This document shows positions 1 to 7,538 of a stretch of DNA of 31,676 bases, in pieces (position 1 is the first letter of the stretch; each line of letters starts with the position of its first letter). Source of the DNA: JBFWPF01 sp050250135 (GTDB lineage Bacteria > Chlamydiota > Chlamydiia > Chlamydiales > JAFEGQ01). The DNA is taken from contig JBFWPF010000025.1 of assembly GCA_050250135.1 (NCBI GenBank), positions 1 through 31,676 on the forward strand, written 5' to 3'. The position numbers were made by a program, and so were the translations under genes. The notes below the pieces were generated by a model. It searched no databases. It was not told the DNA's origin and was given only the letters and a program-made list of their open reading frames with translations.

Positions 1-252
1 TTGAATGCCCTGACTAAGGAAAAGACCGTGAAGGTGGGTAAAGCCGGGAAGCGGCTATTGGCAGCTACTGACCCAAGGTACAGAGAAAAGGTTTTGAAAT
101 TATTTTTCTAATGTCAAGCACCCTGGGCCAATCAGTCTGATTTTCTCTATAAGGAGCTATTCGCGCTGGTAAATGATATGTGGGATAGCGAGGAGTTTCA
201 GCTAGAAGAGGTCGTTAAGGGGCTGGAATTTCTGCTGAAGCGATTGCACTAG
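1..252 (+). pseudogene. C-terminal gene remnant interrupted by an in-frame stop
   Basis: Reading frame 1 is open from the window edge and ends at TAA 109-111. The same frame then stays open for another 46 codons to TAG 250-252. Both halves look protein-like: the first is Lys-rich and ends VLKLFF, the second is acidic and amphipathic and contains LFALVNDMW and EFLLKRLH. The simplest reading is the 3' end of a gene with a nonsense mutation, cut by the window edge. I do not recognise the family. An alternative is that the first stop is the real end and the second half is chance; a readthrough product is also possible but nothing supports it. The flank up to dnaE (253-407) has no convincing gene. 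Confidence 0.35.
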
Positions 253-350
253 GCGGCGTAGCTAGGGCGTGTAATCCGTTGGATTTCCCTTTTGTATGGC
301 GGATTTTGGCCCTCCCCTTCGACTCAGAAATAGCCCTGAGAATCAATCTC

Positions 351-386
351 CCCCCCTCTAATTGAGTGATTGCAATCTGAGGGGGG
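351..386 (+). promoter_or_regulatory. Stem-loop in the dnaE leader
   Basis: CCCCCCTC (351-358) pairs perfectly with GAGGGGGG (379-386) around a 20-nt loop that has its own ATTG/CAAT pairing. It lies about 21 nt before the dnaE start. No U-run follows, so it is not a classical terminator. It may end the upstream transcript, or it may occlude the weak dnaE ribosome-binding region. The structure is visible; the role is inferred. Confidence 0.5.
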
Positions 387-407
387 CGGCCGCTATTCTG
401 GGGCTCT

Positions 408-3400
408 ATGTCTTGGGTCCCTCTCCATTGCCACTCCCAGTATTCGGTTTTGGATGCGTCGGCCCCCATCGAGGGGATCGCGAAGCGGGCAGCTGAGCTG
501 GGGATGCCGGCGTGCGCCCTCACCGATCATGGCAATATGTACGGCGCAGTCGACTTTGCGCTGGCCTGTAAGGATGTGGGGGTTAAACCCCTGATTGGCT
601 GCGAGGTCTATGTGGCACCGGGATCGCGCCACGATAGGGTCCGAATCCCAGGACAGAAGACGGCCCATCATCTGGTGCTGCTGGCTAAGGATCGGGTGGG
701 CTATCGGAATTTGTGCAAACTGTCATCGATTGGGTTCTTGGAGGGCTTCTATTACCACCCGAGGATCGATAAGGAGGTGCTTAGGGAGCATGCGAAGGGG
801 CTGGTTTGCCTTTCGGCGTGTCTGAGCGGCTCGGTGGCAGAGGCGGCGCTAGCGGGGAAGGGGCTCCGTGAAGAGGTGGCCTGGTACCAGGAGCTGTTTG
901 GAGAGGATTTCTATCTGGAGCTGCAGCGCCACCCGATGGAGGAGGAGGCGATTGAGGGAGATGGTTTTCTGCAAGAGAGCTGGCTCTATCAGCAGTACGA
1001 GGAGTTTATCGAGAAGCAGGAGCGGGTTAACAGTGCGCTGATTGAGGTGGGAAGAGAGCTGGGGGTAGAGGTTGTGGCGACAAATGATAGCCACTACCTG
1101 GAGCGCTCTGAGTGGAAGGCCCATGAGGTATTGCTGAATGTGCAGAGCGGCGAGCCCTGCGAGATCTGGGAGACCGACTCGCAAGGGGTGAGGAAGCACC
1201 GGGTGCCGAATCCGAAGCGCAGGGTCTATTCGACGCACGAGCTCTATTTTAAGTCCCCTGAGCAGATGGCGCAGCTATTTAGCGATGTGCCGGAGGCGGT
1301 GTCGAATACGCTGAAGGTGGCGGAGAAGTGTACCCTTGAGCTCGACCTTAAAACGCGCCACTACCCGGTCTTTGTGGCGCCGGAGAGGGAGGATAATGAG
1401 GCCTTTTTGCGGCGGCTTTGTGAGGCGGGTATTGAGAAGCGCTACACCCCAGAGCGGCTGGCAAAGGTCGCCGAGCACTACCCGGGGCAGGATCCGATGG
1501 AGGTAGTGCGCGAGCGCCTAGAGCGGGAGCTAGCGGTGATTTTGCCGAAGGGGATGGGCGACTATCTGCTGATTGTCTGGGACTTTATCGACTGGGCCAA
1601 GCGGCAGGGGATCCCGATGGGTCCGGGGCGGGGATCGGGGGCCGGGTCGATCATCCTGTATCTGATCGGAGTGACCGACATCGAGCCACTCCGCTTTCAT
1701 CTCTTCTTCGAGCGGTTTATCAACCCGGAGCGGGCCTCCTATCCCGATATCGATGTCGACATCTGCATGGAGCGGCGGGGTGAGGTGATCGACTATGTGG
1801 TGGGCAAGTATGGGAAGGGGAATGTGGCCCAGATCATCACCTTCGGGACGATGAAGGCAAAGATGGCCATACGCGATGTGGGCCGTGTGTTGAGCATTCC
1901 ACTAGCGAAGGTGAACCAGATCGCAAAGATGGTGCCGGAAGACCCGAACATGACGCTGGAGAGGGCGCTCGATCTCGATCCCGATCTGCTGCGGATGTAT
2001 GAGGGGGATCCGGAGACGGCGGAGGTTATTGATCTGGCCAGGCAGCTGGAGGGGGCGATCCGGAGCACGGGGATCCACGCGGCGGGTGTGATTGTGTCGG
2101 GCGATCCGCTGACCGAGCATATGCCGGTCTGCACGGCGAAAGAGTCGGAGATGGCGGTGACCCAGTATGCGATGAAGCCGGCCGAGAAGGTGGGGATGCT
2201 GAAGATCGACTTTCTGGGGCTAAAGACGCTGACGTGCATCGAGAAGGCAACGGCCGCGATTCGGGAGACAGCGGGCGTCGACATTAATCCGCTGGAGCTG
2301 CCGCTCGATGACCCGAAGGCCTTTGCCCTGCTGAACCAGGGGAAGACGCTGGGTGTGTTCCAGATGGAATCGGGGGGGATGCAGGAGCTGGCGCGGGGAC
2401 TCCACCTGGATCGATTTGAAGAGATCATCGCCGTCGTTTCCCTCTTTAGGCCCGGTCCGATGGAGATGATCCCCTCGTATGTGAACCGGAAGCACAAGCG
2501 GGAGCCGATCGAGTATGACCATCCCCTTTTGCGGGACATTCTTGAAGAGACATACGGGATTATGGTCTACCAGGAGCAGGTGATGCAGATCGCTCAGTCG
2601 ATGGCTGGCTATACCCTTGCTGAGGGTGATGTGCTGCGCCGGGCGATGGGGAAGAAGATCATGGAGGAGATGGCCTCGCAGCGGGAGAAGTTCCGGAAAG
2701 GGGCCGTTGCGGCGGGGATTGAGGAGTCGGTGGCGGTGGCGGTCTTCGACAAGATGGAGAAGTTTGCGGCTTACGGCTTCAACAAGTCGCACGCGGCGAG
2801 TTACGGCTTTTTGACCTATGTGACGGCCTACCTGAAGGCCAACTACCCGCGGGAGTGGATGGCGGCGCTCATGACGTGTGATCGGGCCGACACGGGGAAG
2901 GTGGCGAAGTTTATCCGGGAGTGTCAGGCGATGAAGATCGCGCCTCTCCCGCCCGATGTGAATGAGTCGACCGATGCCTTTGTCGCGACACCGGCGGGTA
3001 TCCGCTTTGCCATGAGCGGGATCAAAGGGGTCGGAGAGGGGGTAGTGGAGGCGATCATCGAGGAACGGGTGAGGGGAGGGGCCTACAAGAGCCTTGGCGA
3101 CTTCATCGAGCGGATCGATGGGCGCAAGGTGGGTAAGAAGGTGATCGAGACGCTAGCGGCGGCAGGGTGTTTTGACTTTACGGGGTGGAGTCGGGATGGG
3201 CTGATGGCGGCGGTGGAGCCCCTATTTGAGGCGGCGCAGGCGCAGCAACGGGAGAGGGAGGCGGGTGTGATCTCCCTCTTTAGCTTGATGAAGGAGGAGA
3301 AGCGGGAGGAGCGGGAGCCCAGGGTGGAGAACCCCTCGCCTCAAGAGCGCCTCCTCTTTCAGGAAAAGGAGCTGCTCGGCTTTTTCCTGACGGGCCACCC

Positions 3401-4058
3401 GATGGATGCCTATCGGGAGGTGATGGGGCGCCTGTCGTGTGTGCCGCTTGCGCAGCTCGACGCCCTTGACCACAACACGGTGGCGCGGACCGCCTTTATC
3501 ATCGAGACGGTCAAGACCCGCTACACAAATACGACGCAAAAGAAGTTTGCCATCCTTCAGATCAGCAATGGGCTTGAGAGTCGGGAGCTGCCGATCTGGT
3601 CCGATCTCTACGAGGAGGTGGGGCCGCTGCTCACCGAGAACCGGCTCTGCTATGCGGTTGTCTCGGTCGACAAGCGGGATGAGGTGCCCAAGCTGCAGTG
3701 CCGCTGGATGGCCGATCTGACACAAGTTGATGAGCAGATGATTGAGGCGTGCGATCGGGCCTATGACCGGGCGAAGCTGCAGGCAACACGGTTTACAGGC
3801 AGGAAAAGGGAGGAGGCGCCAGTGGCAAAACCCGAGACAGTCGCGGGCGAATTGCGGCTCGATTTAGAGAGGCTCCGCCTCAGCCACCTGCTCCGGATCC
3901 GCGACCTCCTCCGTGAAGCAAGTGGGGAGGCCCCCCTCCTCCTCCAGTTCCTCTCCGAGGGGAGAGTAGTGGGGAGACTCGCCATTGAGGCGAGTCAGGG
4001 GGCCCCCCTCACAGAGTCGCTTCTACAGAAGCTGAGGGATATCCCCTCCCTCCTTTAG
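408..4058 (+). CDS. dnaE: DNA polymerase III alpha subunit
   Basis: Replicative DNA polymerase catalytic subunit, acting in the cytoplasm at the fork with the beta clamp. The protein has 1216 residues, the usual DnaE length. An N-terminal PHP domain is marked by HCHS (His7, His9) and TDHGN (Asp40, His41). The palm carries PDIDVDIC at about 446-453, and the third catalytic Asp lies in KIDFLGL (Asp601). A helix-hairpin-helix segment (IKGVGEGVVEAI) precedes a likely clamp-binding ISLF motif near residues 954-957, and an OB-fold region follows at about 1030-1060. There is no 3'-5' exonuclease domain, so proofreading must come from a separate DnaQ. The start is set by the MSWVPLHCHSQYS opening typical of chlamydial DnaE; the Shine-Dalgarno is weak (GGGGC). 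The 3' end overlaps the convergent small gene by 36 nt. Confidence 0.97.
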   Translation: MSWVPLHCHSQYSVLDASAPIEGIAKRAAELGMPACALTDHGNMYGAVDFALACKDVGVKPLIGCEVYVAPGSRHDRVRIPGQKTAHHLVLLAKDRVGYRNLCKLSSIGFLEGFYYHPRIDKEVLREHAKGLVCLSACLSGSVAEAALAGKGLREEVAWYQELFGEDFYLELQRHPMEEEAIEGDGFLQESWLYQQYEEFIEKQERVNSALIEVGRELGVEVVATNDSHYLERSEWKAHEVLLNVQSGEPCEIWETDSQGVRKHRVPNPKRRVYSTHELYFKSPEQMAQLFSDVPEAVSNTLKVAEKCTLELDLKTRHYPVFVAPEREDNEAFLRRLCEAGIEKRYTPERLAKVAEHYPGQDPMEVVRERLERELAVILPKGMGDYLLIVWDFIDWAKRQGIPMGPGRGSGAGSIILYLIGVTDIEPLRFHLFFERFINPERASYPDIDVDICMERRGEVIDYVVGKYGKGNVAQIITFGTMKAKMAIRDVGRVLSIPLAKVNQIAKMVPEDPNMTLERALDLDPDLLRMYEGDPETAEVIDLARQLEGAIRSTGIHAAGVIVSGDPLTEHMPVCTAKESEMAVTQYAMKPAEKVGMLKIDFLGLKTLTCIEKATAAIRETAGVDINPLELPLDDPKAFALLNQGKTLGVFQMESGGMQELARGLHLDRFEEIIAVVSLFRPGPMEMIPSYVNRKHKREPIEYDHPLLRDILEETYGIMVYQEQVMQIAQSMAGYTLAEGDVLRRAMGKKIMEEMASQREKFRKGAVAAGIEESVAVAVFDKMEKFAAYGFNKSHAASYGFLTYVTAYLKANYPREWMAALMTCDRADTGKVAKFIRECQAMKIAPLPPDVNESTDAFVATPAGIRFAMSGIKGVGEGVVEAIIEERVRGGAYKSLGDFIERIDGRKVGKKVIETLAAAGCFDFTGWSRDGLMAAVEPLFEAAQAQQREREAGVISLFSLMKEEKREEREPRVENPSPQERLLFQEKELLGFFLTGHPMDAYREVMGRLSCVPLAQLDALDHNTVARTAFIIETVKTRYTNTTQKKFAILQISNGLESRELPIWSDLYEEVGPLLTENRLCYAVVSVDKRDEVPKLQCRWMADLTQVDEQMIEACDRAYDRAKLQATRFTGRKREEAPVAKPETVAGELRLDLERLRLSHLLRIRDLLREASGEAPLLLQFLSEGRVVGRLAIEASQGAPLTESLLQKLRDIPSLL

Positions 4059-4241
4059 TTCCTTTTTTTCGGTAGCGACTTGGTGTTTGGCTTCAGCCAT
4101 CTGACACTCCTGGTGATAGGCTTTGGGGTTTCCATAAAGGTGGGGGTGGGGCCTTGGTAAATAGGGGGCCTTCGCTTCGACCCCCACCATGGGCAAGGAG
4201 AGCATGAGGCTGGCCTGAGTGATGAACAGGGCTTTACTCAT
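4023..4241 (-). CDS. Small exported protein of unknown function
   Basis: A 72-residue protein starts at an ATG with AAGGAG placed 8 nt upstream. Its start overlaps the stop of the zinc-finger gene in an ATGAGTAA arrangement, so the two are translationally coupled. The N-terminus (MSKALFITQASLMLSLPMVG) reads as a signal peptide with possible cleavage after VEA. The remainder is Pro/His-rich (LPRPHPHLYGNPKAYHQ) and then charged. No family is recognised. The 3' end runs 36 nt into dnaE on the opposite strand. A longer upstream frame exists to 4445, but it lies inside the zinc-finger gene and lacks a ribosome-binding site. Reality as a gene is inferred from the coupling and the Shine-Dalgarno. 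Confidence 0.6.
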   Translation of the reverse strand: MSKALFITQASLMLSLPMVGVEAKAPYLPRPHPHLYGNPKAYHQECQMAEAKHQVATEKKELKEGGDIPQLL

Positions 4242-4485
4242 GGGGCTGCTCCTTTGATACGGGGGCCTCGGTCTTGAAGCCCCGCAGTGTTCCACATTCG
4301 GGGCAACGGGTCTTGTCAATCCCGTTGACCTTGTCACAGTCCTGGCAGGTCCAGGTGCTTTTGGCGATGGCCCGCTCCCGCTCTTCGGGAGTTCGGTGGC
4401 GGCCATAGACCTGCTGAGCGGGTCCAAAGTAGCTCCAGCAGGCAACGATCAGTGCGGTGATTACGGTGTAGACTGCCTTAATCAT
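4234..4485 (-). CDS. Membrane-anchored or exported RanBP2-type zinc finger protein
   Basis: An 83-residue protein with a strong GAGGAGGTG ribosome-binding site 6-7 nt before ATG. Residues 1-28 form a hydrophobic signal or anchor (VYTVITALIVACWSYFG). The C-terminal half holds WTCQDC, an Asn after three more residues, then CPEC. That fits the RanBP2/NZF zinc-finger spacing W-x-C-x2-C-x3-N-x6-C-x2-C exactly. In eukaryotes such fingers bind single-stranded RNA or ubiquitin; in bacteria they are uncommon and roles are mostly unknown. Its place between dnaE and the TPR gene matches, from memory, the small predicted outer membrane protein CT546 of C. trachomatis. Whether the finger faces the cytoplasm or the outside cannot be told from sequence. 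Confidence 0.75.
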   Translation of the reverse strand: MIKAVYTVITALIVACWSYFGPAQQVYGRHRTPEERERAIAKSTWTCQDCDKVNGIDKTRCPECGTLRGFKTEAPVSKEQPHE

Positions 4486-4546
4486 ACGAACACCTCCTCA
4501 GTGTGAGACCAGTAGCCCGGCCTCGATTCTCACCTTACCCACTTCT

Positions 4547-4560
4547 ATCAAAATTTTGAT
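4547..4560. promoter_or_regulatory. Perfect 14-bp palindrome in a divergent promoter region
   Basis: ATCAAAATTTTGAT is a perfect inverted repeat in the 166-bp gap between the divergent zinc-finger operon and the BamD-like gene. It sits about 60 nt from the minus-strand start and 90 nt from the plus-strand start. That is where an operator controlling the minus-strand operon would lie. A regulator-binding role is inferred only. Confidence 0.4.
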
Positions 4561-4596
4561 CACGTCTTAACAAAAAATTATTAATCGGCGTCGGGT

Positions 4597-4624
4597 TTGC
4601 TGGAAACCTCAGGGATGGTATGCT
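4597..4624 (+). promoter_or_regulatory. Possible sigma-70-type promoter for the BamD-like gene
   Basis: TTGCTG and TATGCT are separated by 16 nt, and the -10 ends 27 nt before ATG 4652. Both boxes are imperfect, so this is tentative. Confidence 0.3.
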
Positions 4625-4651
4625 GATGATCCCATCCAAAACGGGAACGGT

Positions 4652-5590
4652 ATGAAGAAGCTCCTTATCCTCCTTACGCTCGGTATCCCCCTGTTAGCGG
4701 CGACCCCTTTCGGGGATCCCTACCGGAATACCGAAGAGCGGATCTCTCGGGAAGAGTTGGCCCCCCACGAGCTGTGGGATAGGGCCTCTGGCGCCTTTGA
4801 AGAGGAGCGGTGGCCCCATGCTCTGGCCTACATGCGGCGGATTGCGATCGAGTACCCCGATTCCCCCTTTGCCCCTGAGGCGCTCTTTTACACGGGGGTG
4901 GCCTACTACCGGATGAGGGAGTTTACCCTGGCCAACCGGATGTTTTCCAAGTGTCTGGAGCAAGGGGTCCCCAAGCACCTCCAGGAGGCCTTTCAGTACA
5001 AGTTTGCGATCGCTGAGCAGCATCGGACCGGCTGCCGCCGCCACATGTGGGGGAGGAGCCACGGGCCGATGTGGAAGTCGGGCAAAGAGGATGCGCTAGA
5101 GATCTACGATGAGATCATCGTCTCCCTCCCTAGTCACGAACTGGCCGCCCTCTCCCTCTACTCGAAGGGCCACCTCCAGTGGATGATGCGGGACTATGAG
5201 GATGCGGTCGAGACCTTTACCCAGTTGATCAACCGCTTTCCCAAGCACCGCTATGTGCCTGAGAGCTATGTGGCGATCGCCCGTCTCTACGAGCGGCAGG
5301 CGGAGATCAACCCTCAGAATCCCGATCTGTTGGCCCTTGCTCAGGTTAACGTGAGGAAGTTTCGAGCGGCGATGCCGACCGATGATCGGTTGATGGAGGC
5401 CGAGCTGAGGGTCGAATTGACCCGAGAGGTGCTGGCAAAGGGGCTCTACGACACAGGGCGCTACTACGAGCGGAAGAAAAAGCCGGCGGCCGCTGCCGTC
5501 TACTACCAGACGGCGATGCGGGACTACCCCGATACCCCCTCTGCCTTTGCCTCCTCCGAGCGGCTAAGTGCCATCGGGTATGCGTCTTAG
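4652..5590 (+). CDS. TPR-repeat envelope protein, BamD-like
   Basis: A 312-residue protein with a signal peptide (MKKLLILLTLGIPLLAA) followed by tetratricopeptide-type helices. One repeat is at about residues 40-90 (AFEEERWPHALAYMRRIAIEYP), another at about 170-200 (YEDAVETFTQLINRFPKHRYVPESYVAIA), and a last one near 270-300. This is the layout of BamD/YfiO, the outer-membrane beta-barrel assembly subunit that contacts BamA. No lipobox Cys is seen, so it may be periplasmic or anchored otherwise. The position matches CT547 of C. trachomatis from memory. It overlaps the next gene by 11 nt, implying co-translation. The ribosome-binding site is weak (GGGAA). Another TPR periplasmic scaffold is the alternative. 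Confidence 0.75.
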   Translation: MKKLLILLTLGIPLLAATPFGDPYRNTEERISREELAPHELWDRASGAFEEERWPHALAYMRRIAIEYPDSPFAPEALFYTGVAYYRMREFTLANRMFSKCLEQGVPKHLQEAFQYKFAIAEQHRTGCRRHMWGRSHGPMWKSGKEDALEIYDEIIVSLPSHELAALSLYSKGHLQWMMRDYEDAVETFTQLINRFPKHRYVPESYVAIARLYERQAEINPQNPDLLALAQVNVRKFRAAMPTDDRLMEAELRVELTREVLAKGLYDTGRYYERKKKPAAAAVYYQTAMRDYPDTPSAFASSERLSAIGYAS

Positions 5591-6125
5591 CGTTCTCCTC
5601 CTCCTAGTGACCCTGACAGCCTGTGGGTACCGTTTTGGGGATCAGGGGGTCCTCTGCCATTACCGGACGATAGAGGTCCCCTTTGTGTGTGGCGACCAGG
5701 GGGGGAGGCTCACCGAAGCGCTCGTTCTGGAGCTCGCCCGCACCGGGGCGATCGCCTACCGGTCGCAGGGTGCTGACCTAGTCCTCTGCGCCGCCGTCAT
5801 TGACTGTGGCCGAGAGAACATCGGCTTCCAGTACGACCGCAACAACCAGGGGGAGCTCACCGATCGGATTGTGGCAAATGAAGGTAGGCTCTTTCTCATT
5901 GTCGAGGTGACCCTTAAGGATCGGTGGGGCTACTGCCTCATCGGCCCAACCCGCTTCACAGCCCAAGCCGACTACGACTTTAACCCCCTCTCCACCGACA
6001 CAGAGCTTGCCCCCTTCTCTCTTGGCCAATTTACCGAGATCGACCAGGCTGAGGAGGTCGCTCTCAGCCCCCTCTACCGGGACATTGCCTACAAAATTAT
6101 TGACTACCTTCGAACTTATTGGTAG
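5580..6125 (+). CDS. LptE-like outer membrane lipoprotein
   Basis: A 181-residue protein starting at ATG 5580, inside the end of the upstream gene. The start is chosen because it gives a compact signal peptide ending in the lipobox LTAC (Cys15). A farther ATG at 5568 is less likely. The mature sequence starts CGYRFGDQG, as in LptE/RlpB-type proteins, which plug the LptD channel and help insert lipopolysaccharide. That fits the nearby lipid A genes. The position corresponds to CT548. The stop codon TAG is formed at the edge of a palindromic element (6124-6286). Without that element the protein would end YWWPLI. Assignment to LptE rests on size, lipobox and the CGYRFG start, not on a full-length match. 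Confidence 0.65.
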   Translation: MRLSVLLLLVTLTACGYRFGDQGVLCHYRTIEVPFVCGDQGGRLTEALVLELARTGAIAYRSQGADLVLCAAVIDCGRENIGFQYDRNNQGELTDRIVANEGRLFLIVEVTLKDRWGYCLIGPTRFTAQADYDFNPLSTDTELAPFSLGQFTEIDQAEEVALSPLYRDIAYKIIDYLRTYW

Positions 6126-6286
6126 TACGTGTTCACGGGGGTAGCCCCTCCCTAGGGGCGGGGATCCCAAATCTCTCAGCTTGCAGTCGTCGCCCATAGC
6201 TATGGCTATGAGCTCCTCCTTTAAGCTGAGATCTTTGCAATCCGCGCTCCCTAGTGAGAGGCCCCCCCTTATGAACACGAACTACT
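6124..6286. repeat. 163-bp full-length palindromic element, GGT direct repeats
   Basis: The left half (AGTA-CGTGTTCAC, then GGGGG, CCTCCCTA, ATCTCTCAGCTT) pairs with the reverse complement of the right half (AGTAGTTCGTGTTCAT, GGGGGGG, CCTCTCACTA, AGATCTCAGCTT). Together they form one imperfect hairpin with CCATAGCTATGG near the apex. GGT lies directly outside both ends (6121-6123, 6287-6289), as expected of a target duplication. It fills the whole gap between the LptE-like gene and rsbW. There is no coding capacity. It is best read as a MITE-like element; a transcribed RNA structure inside the operon is the alternative. Confidence 0.65.
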
Positions 6287-6313
6287 GGTGGCCCCTTATT
6301 TAGGGGAGGTCTC

Positions 6314-6712
6314 ATGCGTTTTCGGGCCCATATCGATCAGCTTGCGGCGATGTTGGCGTGGATCCGCGCCGAGGGGGCGCGTGCCGGCCTCGGCCCTCAG
6401 GCCCTCCACCAAGTCGAACTCGCCTCTGAAGAGGGGATCACCAACATCATCCGCCACGCCTACCCGAAGGGAAGGGAGGGGGAGATCGAGATCGAGTGTG
6501 GGGGAGCGGAGGGGGGCGGCTTTCGGGTAGCCCTTAAGGATGAGGGGGAGTCGGTCAACCCGCTCCAGGGGGCACCCGCTGTCAACCCCGATGCCTCCGC
6601 GGAGGAGCGCTCATTGGGTGGCCTCGGCATCTTTCTCATCCAAAGCCTAATGGATGAGGTGAGCTACCAGCGGCAGGGGAAGCAAAACATCCTGACGCTG
6701 CTAAAGCGTTAA
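6314..6712 (+). CDS. rsbW: RsbW-like anti-sigma factor / serine kinase
   Basis: A 132-residue single-domain GHKL (HATPase) protein of the RsbW/SpoIIAB type, which binds or phosphorylates partner proteins in a partner-switching module. The N box is ELASEEGITNIIRHAYP (about residues 37-53), the G1 region LKDEGESVNP, and the G2 lid SLGGLGIFLIQSLMDEV (about 99-115). The DxGxxFD signature is reduced to DEGESVNP. The start ATG has GGGGAGG 5 nt upstream. It is probably co-transcribed with the LptE-like gene through the palindrome. The position matches CT549 rsbW. Its sigma factor or antagonist is not in this window. Confidence 0.85.
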   Translation: MRFRAHIDQLAAMLAWIRAEGARAGLGPQALHQVELASEEGITNIIRHAYPKGREGEIEIECGGAEGGGFRVALKDEGESVNPLQGAPAVNPDASAEERSLGGLGIFLIQSLMDEVSYQRQGKQNILTLLKR

Positions 6713-6869
6713 CTCCTGATTGTGACCTATCGTCCCGAGGGGGTGGCAGGGGGTGGCCAGGTGGTACACATCGCGACGAGGCCAGGTTCGTAAACCCAGG
6801 TGAGGAGGGAGGTGTGCTAGATGGCCGCTCACTCTCAATGCCCTCGGGACCAGAGGTCGCAATCAGGGG
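6713..6869. repeat. 157-bp full-length palindromic element, TTAA direct repeats
   Basis: CTCCTGATTGTGACC and GTCCCGAGGG at the left pair with CCCCTGATTGCGACC and GTCCCGAGGG in the reverse complement of the right end. Pairing continues inward (GGCCA, ACAC) to a GGTTCGTAAACC apex. TTAA sits at both borders (6709-6712, 6870-6873) and supplies the stop codons of the two convergent genes. It could work as a bidirectional terminator, but its length and direct repeats suggest an inserted MITE-like unit. A 13-mer spanning its right end, AATCAGGGGTTAA, recurs at 24382-24394. Confidence 0.6.
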
Positions 6870-7298
6870 TTAACTTCCGGATAGCCTGGCCAGAAGAAGC
6901 TCGTTCTCCTCGATCTCCTCTAAGAAGCGCTCGAGAATTCGGAGGACAATCCTAGAGGTGTTGTAGACCCCGCGGGTCGCAAACACCAGCTCAAGGTTAA
7001 CCTCCATTTGCTCAATCGTTCCGACCAGCGCATAGGTGACTGGCTCGTGGGCGACCATCTGGGGGACAATCCACACCACAAAGCGGTCGTTGTAGAGGGT
7101 GATCTTCTCGGCCGTCTCGATCACATGGAAGTAATGGGCAAGGGCGTCATTAGTTGGGCCAAGCTCTTCCCCCAGGCTGGTAAGGAGGCCCCAGCTCTGG
7201 AGGGCGGCCAGGTCGACCTCGATGATCCCGTCGAGGGCATGCTCAGGCAGGTTGTGCATAAACTCTTGGTACTTGGCCTCTAATTGCACCGCGTTCAT
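6870..7298 (-). CDS. Conserved chlamydial protein of unknown function (CT550 position)
   Basis: A 142-residue soluble protein with no signal peptide or membrane segment. It contains an acidic, Leu-rich C-terminus (RILERFLEEIEENELLLARL) likely to form a helix. The start at 7298 (MNAVQLEAKYQEF) is chosen because GGAGGAGGGG lies upstream and a good promoter lies at 7335-7363. The frame stays open for another 30 codons, but that extension would run through the promoter. It is convergent with rsbW, as CT550 is next to rsbW in C. trachomatis (from memory). I cannot assign a function. Confidence 0.75.
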   Translation of the reverse strand: MNAVQLEAKYQEFMHNLPEHALDGIIEVDLAALQSWGLLTSLGEELGPTNDALAHYFHVIETAEKITLYNDRFVVWIVPQMVAHEPVTYALVGTIEQMEVNLELVFATRGVYNTSRIVLRILERFLEEIEENELLLARLSGS

Positions 7299-7334
7299 CC
7301 CTGATCCCCTCCTCCGGGTTCCGTCCCTACCTCT

Positions 7335-7363
7335 CTTATAAATCGCCCCCCTCCGACGGTCAA
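7335..7363 (-). promoter_or_regulatory. Sigma-66/70-type promoter for the gene at 6870-7298
   Basis: On the minus strand TTGACC is followed after 17 nt by TATAAG, close to consensus. This predicts a transcript start near 7328 and a leader of about 30 nt before ATG 7298. The spacer is G-rich (seven-base run GGAGGGGGG region). Confidence 0.65.
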
Positions 7364-7538
7364 TGAAATTCAAAAAATAACTTAACATATAAAACCTTAA
7401 GGAGTTAAAGGGAAAAATTTATCTCCAAAAGGGTCAGGAATTTAGGGACAATCACCCCTCCAACCAACTGACATTGAGTTGCCCAAAATCCCCACAGTTC
7501 GGTAGGGTTTTGCCGAATTTGAGAGCGAGGGTGAGAAG

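Noticed and set aside
4242..4445. Longer version of the small gene at 4023-4241
   Set aside because: The extension lies within the zinc-finger gene in another frame and lacks a ribosome-binding site; coupling at ATGAGTAA fits better.
7299..7388. Thirty-codon N-terminal extension of the 6870-7298 minus-strand gene
   Set aside because: It would pass through a near-consensus promoter (7335-7363), whereas ATG 7298 has its own GGAGG site.
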